Source: Agroathelia rolfsii
Lineage: Eukaryota > Basidiomycota > Agaricomycetes > Amylocorticiales > Amylocorticiaceae
Reading direction: 5' to 3'
Length of the DNA stretch: 64,000 nt
Assembly: GCA_018343915.1 (NCBI GenBank)
Contig: JABRWF010000008.1
Coordinates: 1,550,001-1,614,000, forward strand
Shown here: piece after piece, positions 56,443 to 64,000 of the stretch
How the letters are laid out: every line of letters begins with the position of its first letter
How positions within the stretch are numbered: the first letter of the stretch is position 1
Notes under the pieces: model-generated
Told to the model about the DNA's origin: nothing
Seen by the model: the letters and a program-made list of their open reading frames with translations, nothing else
The model's database searches: none
Position numbers and translations under genes: made by a program

Positions 56443-57921
56443 ATGAGCCAATCCAGAAAAGGAAAGGCACCTGCACAACCCGCCGCCAAAACCTCCGCCC
56501 GTCCCTCTGTATCCGCACCCGCCCCTCAGCCCACGTTTTCTCAGCCTCCCAAGGTTCCAACCCCTCCTAAACCCGCATCACCCGAAGAATCCGAGGAGGA
56601 AGACGACAACGAGGAAGAAGAAGATACCTACCCTTCCCCTTCTGATTATCGTGAACCTGAACCCGCCCCGGAACCAGTTGCATCCCGTACACGTTTACAT
56701 GTCCCCACTCCTGCCGTTACCCCAAAAGTCCGGACTCCTGTTCCTACCCCTCAAACCCGTACACCCGCCGCTACCCGTCCTCCCTCTCCTACTATGTCAG
56801 CCGGCTTCGAACAATTCTTAGGTCAGATGCTAGAAATGCAGCGTCAGACCACAGAAATGATGAGGCATATGACGGAGACCCAGCGCAAGCTGGTTGAGAT
56901 TGCCGATCAACCAGCCCCTACGCCTGCACCAGCACCCGCTCCTTAGGTTGTCACAGTCGCCTCGACAAAGGAAAGAGGCAAAGAACCTTCGAAGTTCACA
57001 GGTGACCGCGAGAAGTACAAGGACTTCATCCTAGGTTTTGAGAACTACCTGGGTTTGAACCCCACCTTGTACAGTACAGATCGGGACAAGGGGAGATTGC
57101 TGATCTCACTATTAGAAGGAGGCCCAAGGAGATGGTCGGAGAAATGGTCCGACATGATCAAGCAGGAGGAAGAAGGAGAAATCAAGCCGGAAACCCCTTT
57201 CGTCTTCCAGGACTTCTACAAGGCGTTCCGAGGCCTCTACGGGTCTTGGGACTACAAGAGGTCTGCACTGGATAAAATGAAAAACCTGAAACAGGGGTCC
57301 AGAAGTACCCAAGATTACATCACGGACTTCTGGTCCACTGCACAACAGACAGACCTATCCGAAGAAGATTGGCGTGTGCGGTTCCTTGATGGTTTAAACC
57401 CCAAGATCCGAAATGTGCTTGGTGGCTGGGATCAGACCAACCTAGAAACAGTGCAGAAGGCCATGGATGCAGCCTTATGGGCCGAACAGGGGTTACGTTC
57501 TGCTGGTCTTTGGCAAGACACTTGGCGTCCTAGGGTCCCTATTGCTGGGTCTGCAACAAACCCCATCTCCATCAACGCAGCTCAGGTCGCTGCTCCTTCT
57601 ACCAGTCAACCCTCATTCCAGGGTAGACCATCGTTCCCGCCAAGGGATTGGTCGAAGGCTCAGTGCTTCCATTGCGGCCAGTTAGGACATCCCAAGCGTC
57701 GTTGTCCTCTTTTAGGGTATAAGCCTAGGCCTTTCGCACCTCAAGGACAGGCCTCGATCTCTGCACCGGTTCAACATGCGGCCCCCTCAGCCCCTCCTTC
57801 TATGTCTGCTCCTCCTCCGACAAGCCCGCCAGCATACACGGTTCTGGACCATGTGATGCAGATCATGGAAGAACAAGCGGCCGCTATTGCCACCCTCAAG
57901 GACCAGATGGGTTTTTCCTAG
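56443..57921 (+). pseudogene. Gy-E gag, one nonsense codon
   Basis: The frame has 492 codons with a TAG at 56944-56946, where CAG is the likely ancestor. The N terminus is Pro/Ala and Glu-rich. The capsid-like domain follows (FILGFENYLGLNPTLYSTDR, AFRGLYGSWDYKRSALDKM, TDLSEEDWRVRFLDGLNPKI), NPISINAAQ, and a knuckle CFHCGQLGHPKRRC. It ends DQMGFS and TAG, with GGGTTTT at 57909-57915. Confidence 0.85.
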
Positions 57922-58206
57922 GGTCAGCTGAAAGGGCTATTCAGTCTGACCAATATGTACAAAATAGACTTTCCTCTTTTTCATCTTGTAACACCATTTC
58001 TATTTCCTCTTCTTCCTATTTTTCCCTTGCAGGTGCGAATGGACAGCACCTCAAGGTTCCTATCATGTTCCATGGACCTTTTAGAAACTTTTCTACTTCC
58101 GCTATGATTGACTCCGGTGCCTCGTCTTCTTTTGTAAATTATAGATACGTAGAAAAACACAAAATACCTACAAAAAAATTACCTCATCCTATTCCATTAT
58201 ATAACA
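57915..58206 (+). pseudogene. Gy-E pol fragment (protease only)
   Basis: In the -1 frame the sequence reads SAERAIQSDQYVQNRLSSF, GANGQHLKVPIMFHG and the protease active site MIDSGASSSF, then stops at the truncation point after IPLYN. Confidence 0.8.
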
Positions 58207-59919
58207 GAAAGGATCAAGGGAGTTAGAACAGAAGTACAGTATGGGAAAGATCAAAGATGAAAGAAGCATCAAAGATGGAAGAAGCAAATCAATGATGTAC
58301 ATCAGAAGATCAGGAAGCAAACCCAAATGAAGTACAGTACTATATGAACAAAGCAGCAATAAACCAAAAATAAAGAAATAAATCCTATGCACTCAAATCA
58401 AAAGATATAAATTCAAAAAAAATAGTAGAAAATATAGAAAAATTAGGAGAACAAGATAAGCCATAAGATCAACTCATGACAGTACACTCCTTGACTTTAT
58501 GAAATTGCAGGTCAACACCCACAAATAACATAAAATGCAACGAATGCCCTTCTTAACACTTAAGTTTTATTGAAGTACCAATAAGCAAGTTTTCCCACAG
58601 ATACTACGACCCTTATTCTATTGAGGGCGCAGCCAGGTACTTTCTTAGCTTGCTTATTATCGATGCTCTTACGTTTCACATGCACACATGAGGGGATTTG
58701 CACCACCTCCAAATACAAGGATAGAGAGGGAGAAAGAGAGAGGGGGGGGGGCTAGGACGTATGGCCTAGGCCTGAGAGATAGTACCATGAAGGCGAAGTT
58801 ATATTAGTAATCTGTTTAATGAATACAAATCCTTACTTGCCTGAAGGCGAAGAGGTCGAAGCTGAGCTCTTCAGGACAAGTTACATGCACTATATATACT
58901 ACTACTGAATGGTCCGTGCGCAGCATTGATGGTCTGTGCGCAGAGGGAGATAGAAGTATGAAAGAGGCAATGCAGGGGAAGATCTTTTAACCTAACTCTA
59001 CCGGGCATCCGTGTGGAGATCCGTTTCCGGACTAGTACCGGTAACCGTTAGGAATTGATCAGGGAAGGAAGGTCTTGTGTTCCTAGGCTGTGCGTGATGG
59101 TGAAATGGAAGTTCGCACAGCCCCAAGATTACTCCTGTGTCATGCGGCTTGGAACACGTGAGGGCCAATCACATGACCACTGCACTGCCCACAGTCCACG
59201 CCCTAAAGGGTAATTTTATAAGAAAATAAAGAAAAATGGAAAGAAAATACAATAACTAATTAAATACTGGTCCAAATAATACAAGAAATTAGCCAAAAAA
59301 TCAGCGAAAATTCCCTTCTCATGACAGCTAGCTATACAGCGGGTGTAGGCTGGGTTAGGGCAATACACACTTAATTTTCCGACTACTGTATCTACTACAT
59401 CAGGTACAGTACATATATACGAAGTACAGTAGTCGTGAAAATGATAAATAAAGGAAAGGCGGAAAGACAATAAGAACAATAAAGATCCAGCGCGTGCCGC
59501 GCACTCTGGTAGTCATGCCACACTGTGCACAAAGGCGGGGGTGCCTTCCTTTGGAACCATCGGCAGTCTGATCGTCGATCAGAGCGCAATCATGGTGGAG
59601 AACCAAGCGCGATCTTCCTAGATAGGAAGGATCCGCTAGTGCGGGCACATGGCGACTTGGAGAATGTCTTTGAGAAGTCCAGTCGGCATGTGGAACACTC
59701 TGATGGACAGAAGCGCATTGATGATGGAGGAGAAGCACAAAGGATGGCTATGCACATGGCTCCAGGGAAACATCGGTGGACACATCGGAAACGCGTCCGA
59801 TGCACGGGGTGTGCAGTGACTCAGAAGGGAGGACGTCGCCGGTGACTCCGTCGTAGGTGTTTGCGTATGTCGATGTGCGCGATTGGGACGTTTGGTGGCC
59901 GGGTGCATTGGCGGGTCAT

Positions 59920-60933
59920 TGTCAAGGCTTGCGCGCTTGACTAATCCAACAAGCACAACCTTCTATAAGGTACGAAGGCGGGCCGTAAGACCGGGTTTTA
60001 TGTGCGTTACTTGGTTGGATATATATCAGGAACCCATGTGCTCCCGTTGCTGCTCTTTGTAATAGTCCACCTAATCGACTACTTTGCTAGGCTAGTGATC
60101 GGTACTCTAGACAGAAGTCTTCCCGTGTACTTTGCTTTGCGTCAAATAGTCTCTTATGCGGTTCTTACTCGAGACAGGCGGCTTAGCCCACCATGGTCTG
60201 CATAATTCCTGCAAGGACTTGTTACTGCCTTGACCAGAATGAACTGGATTTTATCACATGCAATGCCCCTTGTGTATTGGGGGCTTATGACTTTATCTAG
60301 TCCTCTGAGACTAGGACTACGTATGCTATCTAGATGCCCTTAAGGCCTTACACTAAATAGAGTAATAGAGAGAGGGGGGAAGAGATGTGGGCTAGGACGG
60401 AAAAGCAAGCCTGAAGGCGAGATAATATATTAGTCTTTTTATGTAAAGAATACAAAGTGGGGTGCCCTTACCTGAAGGCAAGAAGGTCAAAGCTAAGGTT
60501 CAGGTAAGGGTTACATGCTTGTATTTATACATAAATGAAAGGGCCCATGCGCAGCCTTGATAGTCTGTGTGCAGCCGGGGTTTGTAAGCGGAAATGACAG
60601 TAATGCAGGGGCAGTGCTTTGTACCTAAGTCCAATGAGCATCCGATCGGAATGATGAGTCTAGTACTCCTTAGTAATCGCACAGTGATTGGAACGACCCT
60701 GGTTCCTGAGTCTAGACCTTTTGATGAAAAGGAATGATCTAGACTCCGCCTTCCTAATATACTCTTGTCACGAGCACTCCTGTCACGTGGGGCTAACACA
60801 GCCAGTCACACGCGTGTCAAGATGTTGCCTGCAAGGTATTTTATCCATAACTTCATGAATAAAAATCGTAAAAATGTAATAAAAATATGTACAGATGCGT
60901 AAAGAAAATGCGAAAAATGTCCAACTCATAACA
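59920..60933 (-). mobile_element. Reverse solo LTR-5 at the end of LTR-4
   Basis: 1014 bp, TGTCAAGGCTTGCGCGC to CCAACTCATAACA. Flanks are GTCAT (59915-59919) and GTCGT (60934-60938), a duplication with one transition. Confidence 0.82.
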
Positions 60934-60942
60934 GTCGTGACA

Positions 60943-63900
60943 TGGGTATCCTTTCCAAGTGACTAAGAATTCCAGCTTTCCACGCCGTAATCTTGAGTTA
61001 AGTACCTCCTCCATTTCGTACTCTTCTTCTCCTTCTACTTCTACAGGGGGTAGTGGTTTCTGGTGTCGATCTGAGGCATGATGAGGCTTTAGTAGATGGA
61101 CATGGAAGACATTGTGGATCTTGAGGTTATCTGGAAGATCCAATTGGTAGTTCAGGTCATTCAGCTTTTTCTGCACTTTGTAGGGTCCAATCCATTTTTG
61201 ACTTAATTTTTTGGATGGCCTATTAAGTTTCAAGTTTCGTGTGTTGAGCCAAACTTCCTGTCCTTCTTTGATGTCAGGGAACATCTTTTTTCCTTTGTTG
61301 TATGATTGTTCCATTTGTTCCCTTGCCATTCCTAAGGCTGCCTGAGCTTCTTTCCGTGCTTCCTTGGCATTTTCTATCCAGTTGAAGGCTCCCGGAGTTG
61401 GATCTTGGATATCTTTAGCTTCCCAATTTGGAACATAACTGTAGGTAAGTTCAAAAGCACTTATGCGTGTGCTTTCGTTTTTTCTATTGTTATGCATGAA
61501 TTCCGCATATGGTAGCCAATCCACCCAATTTGTTTGTTGGTGATTGCAGAAAATCCTAAGGTACTGTTCTACCTCTTGATTTACACGCTCCGTTTGTCCA
61601 TCACTTTGTGGGTGATATGCTGTGGACAATGCGGTTTTGATGTGTAAACTAGCATGTATGTCTTTCATCACCTAACTTGCAAATTGGGGGCCACGATCCA
61701 AGGTCCATGTTAATGGTGTACCATGAAGTTTGAACACATTTTTGACATATAGTTTAGCTATGTCTTTGGCAGAGATATTTTCATTGGTTGGTATGAAGTG
61801 TGCCAGTTTTGTTAGCCTATCTACTACTACTAGAATTGAGTCAAACCCATGTGACTTGGGTAATTTAACAATCAAATCTGAGGTTACATATTCCCATGGT
61901 TTGCCTGGTACAGGGAGAGGGTGAAGTAATCCGGGTAATGCTTGTCTGCTAGGTTTGTTTGCTTGACATAATAGGCAAGAATCTACGTATTGGTTTATTT
62001 CTTTTGTCATGTTGATCCAATAGTAATTTCTGCTTATAAGTTCTAGCGTTTTTGTGCATCCTGGATGTCCTGCCAGTGCTGAGTCATGATATTTGGCCAA
62101 AATTTTTTCTTTCAGACTTTTGTTGGGGGGCACAAATACTTTCTCTCTGTATAGCACTAGTCCGTCTTCTGTCTCCCAATCCTGTAAACCCAAGGCGATT
62201 TGTTGTGGACCTATCTTGACAATCTGATAGAGGGATTCCAGTAACTTGGTGCTCTCCTGTCTAATTTCTGCCAAGATCTCCTTTTCTCCTTCAACCAAAA
62301 CATGTCCTCTTTTTGCAGCCATAATTTTAAAGTGGGTGGGTTGTAAGACAGTAACATTGAGATTGTCCTGCAAATCTTCCGTGTAGAAATCTGGTCGTCG
62401 GGATAGGGCGTCAGCTCGTCCGTTGGTTGATCCTTTTTTGTAGCATAGGGTAAAATTGTATTCTTGTAGGATTCTGTACCAATGTGCTTGTTGTCGACTT
62501 AAATGTTGACTTGTCGCCCAATATTCCAAATTTTTATGGTCTGACCAAATTTCTACCGGTTTAGGCAATCCAATGATGTAATGGCGCCATTCTTCTAATG
62601 CTTGTATTATTGCCAGCATTTCCTTATCCCAGATGTCATAGTTTTGTTGTACATCATCCATGGATTTGGAATGGAAGGCAATAGGGTGCCATTCTCCATC
62701 ATCCTGTAACTGGGAGAAAACTCCACCAGTTGCATAACCCGAGGCATCAGTTTCGATTCGACTTTCTCTTTGATGATCATATATTGCTAATACTGGGGCT
62801 GTAGTAAAAGCTTTCTTGAGAGTATCGAAGGACTGCTGTTCCTCTTTTTCCCATTTCCAAACACTTTTGCCAGTCAGTTTATCAAGGGGTTTAGTAATAT
62901 CGCTGAACCCTTTGATAAACCTTCAGTAGTAATTAGCTAGACCCCGAAATTTTTGCACATCTTTGACCATTTTAGGGGCAGGCCAGTCTAAGATTGCTTG
63001 GACTTTTTTGTTGGTTATTTGTACACGGTTGTAGCTAATTATTACGCCTAGGAACTCCACCTCTGGTACTTCAAATAGGCATTTTTCCAGGTTTGCGAAT
63101 AGATCGTTTTCTGCTAACCTTCGTAAAACTTCATGTACCAATTATTGGTATTCTTCTAGGCTTGCAGTGGCAATAATAATGTCATCTATATATACATACA
63201 CTAATCCTTGCACGATTAGGTCTGCAAATATTTCATCCATCATGGCTTGGAAAGTGGCTGGGGCATTACATAAGCCAAATGTCATTACTAGGGGCTTAAA
63301 GAGTCCTCGAGGGGTTATGAATGCTGCCCGCTCTTGGTGTCCTTCTTTGATCAATACATTATTATATCCCCATCGTAGATCTAGTTTGGTAAATATTTTA
63401 GCCCTAGAGAGTCTGTCAATGATAGAGGAAATGAGCGGCAATGGATAGGAGTTCTTTATAGTGATGTTATTCAATCGTCAATAATCCACTATTGGCCTTA
63501 ATTTTCCATTTTTCTTAGGTATGAAAAAGAAAGGTGAGGCATAGGGGCTTTGGGATTTTCTTATATAGCCCTTGGCCAGATTTTCCTCCAAATACGCATC
63601 TAGCTCCTTTAACTCTGGGATTGACAGAGGGTACACCTTAGCCCTTTTCATCTCTGCTCCTTCCACCAGTTCAATCTTGTGGTCATAAGGTTTGCTGGTA
63701 GGGAATCGCTGAGACTCAGCTTTAGAAAACACCCTGGCATGTTGTTGATATTGGGGTGGCAAGCCCGATGTTGCTGCCAGTTTTGGAGGAGATTCCTCAT
63801 CTTTTATGATTTTATTGATTTTTTTATATTCCTTATCCTTTAACAAATTGTCCATTAACATTACATTTCCCTTTTTCCAATTAATGACAGGGTTTTCTAG

Positions 63901-64000
63901 TCTTAGCCAATCGATACCTAAGATCACATCTTTGGTGCCAATGTCTACTACCAAAAATACCAATCATCGTTTTTCTTGTCCTATCTGAGTCAAAAGGGTA
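60943..64000 (-). pseudogene. Gy-D pol (protease/RT to chromodomain), runs off the window
   Basis: On the minus strand from the right edge: VILGIDWLRLENPVINW (protease end), RT with [11 protein letters not shown], RNase H ETDASGYATGG, integrase zinc finger GHPGCTKTLELI...CLLCQANK, core VVDRLTKLAHFI and SDGQTERVNQE, and a chromodomain LEFLVTWKGYP that resumes at 32783. Nonsense codons are at 63480-63478 (TGA), 63144-63142 (TAA), 62925-62923 (TGA) and 61674-61672 (TAG), with another TGA near 63965. Relatives have CGA, CAA or CAG at these sites. The codon for the middle integrase Asp is also changed to Leu (TLDRGPQF reading). Confidence 0.88.

Larger units (their letters stand above)
55024..58206 (+). 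mobile_element. Gy-E: truncated LTR-5 chromovirus with TSD
   Basis: 5' LTR-5 55024-56029, PBS, gag 56443-57921, then protease up to 58206, where the sequence stops in TATAACA. GAAAG lies on both sides (55019-55023 and 58207-58211). RT, RNase H, integrase and the 3' LTR are missing. Confidence 0.85.
54436..58481 (-). mobile_element. Solo LTR-6 in LTR-1, interrupted by Gy-E
   Basis: It starts TGTCATGGGTCACTC, ends AACTCATGACA, and is flanked by GTACA at 54431-54435 and 58482-58486. Own sequence is 54436-55023 and 58212-58481 (858 bp in total), an LTR family not otherwise complete in the window. Homopolymer G runs lie near 54499 and 54825. Confidence 0.8.
54423..59326 (-). mobile_element. Solo LTR-1 in LTR-4, itself interrupted
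   Basis: It starts TGTCAAGG at 54423, resumes at 58487 (CTCCTTGAC) and ends CTTCTCATGACA at 59326. GCTAG flanks it at 54418-54422 and 59327-59331. The 54436-58481 insertion lies eight bases beyond its start plus a 5-bp duplication. Confidence 0.85.
32784..60942 (-). mobile_element. Gy-4 nest: family-4 gypsy element with all later insertions
   Basis: A 28,159-bp block lies between TGGGT copies at 32779-32783 and 60943-60947. It begins with a complete LTR-4 (32784-33659) and ends with the last four bases of a second, broken LTR-4. The orientation is reverse: the complement of 33660 onward reads a G-rich tract (AGTAGGGGGATAC) immediately before TGTCACAACCC. Between the LTRs, only about 2.4 kb (33660-36048) and 0.4 kb (53726-54138) look like its own interior. 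Neither part has a recognisable gag or pol, so Gy-4 may be a non-autonomous or LARD-like element. Confidence 0.8.
54139..60942 (-). repeat. LTR-4, 5' LTR of Gy-4, broken by two insertions
   Basis: LTR pieces are 54139-54422, 59332-59919 and 60939-60942, matching 32784-33659 in order. The breaks are a nested solo LTR-1 (TSD GCTAG) and a solo LTR-5 (TSD GTCAT / GTCGT). Confidence 0.8.

Overview
This window is nuclear DNA of a filamentous fungus, most likely a basidiomycete of the Agaricomycetes. The evidence is very short introns (mostly 48-66 nt, 73 modelled here), a homeodomain factor of the Pho2/Phx1 type, tandem GH79 glycosidases and chromodomain Ty3/gypsy elements. No species can be named from the sequence alone. 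All gene models were spliced by eye. In every complete multi-exon model the exon lengths sum to a whole number of codons.

Bases 1-28723 are a compact euchromatic arm. In order it carries: the 3' end of an unidentified gene; a J-domain protein (-); a CobW/COG0523 GTPase (-); two 70-bp MITEs; AP-3 beta (-); COX12 (-); PRP18 (+); JJJ1 (-); TIM13 (+); a homeodomain factor (-); U1-70K (-); COX10 (+); a ZNF830-like protein (-); two tandem GH79 glycosidases (+,+); TRM8 (-); and CIT1 (+). Four nuclear genes for mitochondrial proteins (COX12, TIM13, COX10, CIT1) are each head-to-head with an RNA-processing or ribosome-assembly gene (PRP18, JJJ1, U1-70K, TRM8) across only 109-242 bp.

Bases 28724-64000 contain no recognisable host gene. 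They are a nest of Ty3/gypsy chromoviruses whose order of insertion can be read from 5-bp target duplications. The oldest layer is Gy-D (reverse; 3' LTR near 32094-32593, pol fragments 32605-32783 and 60943-64000). Its pol is split by a 28,159-bp insertion, 32784-60942, flanked by TGGGT. That insertion is the family-4 element Gy-4. Its internal region holds the tandem Gy-B/Gy-C elements (36049-44717) and the younger Gy-A (44718-53725), whose gag and pol lack nonsense codons and are broken only by a solo LTR. Its 5' LTR holds a chain of nested insertions: a solo LTR-1 (GCTAG), in it a solo LTR-6 (GTACA), in that a truncated element Gy-E (GAAAG), plus a solo LTR-5 near the LTR end.

Three features recur in the elements. 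First, LTR families share a hairpin just downstream of the TATA box whose loop is complementary to the sequence immediately after the 5' LTR in Gy-A and Gy-E, suggesting Tf1/sushi-type self-priming. Second, gag and pol are joined by a GGGTTTT heptamer beside the gag stop. Third, the premature stops are almost all explained by single C-to-T changes. These are inferences from reading the sequence. No alignment or database search was run.
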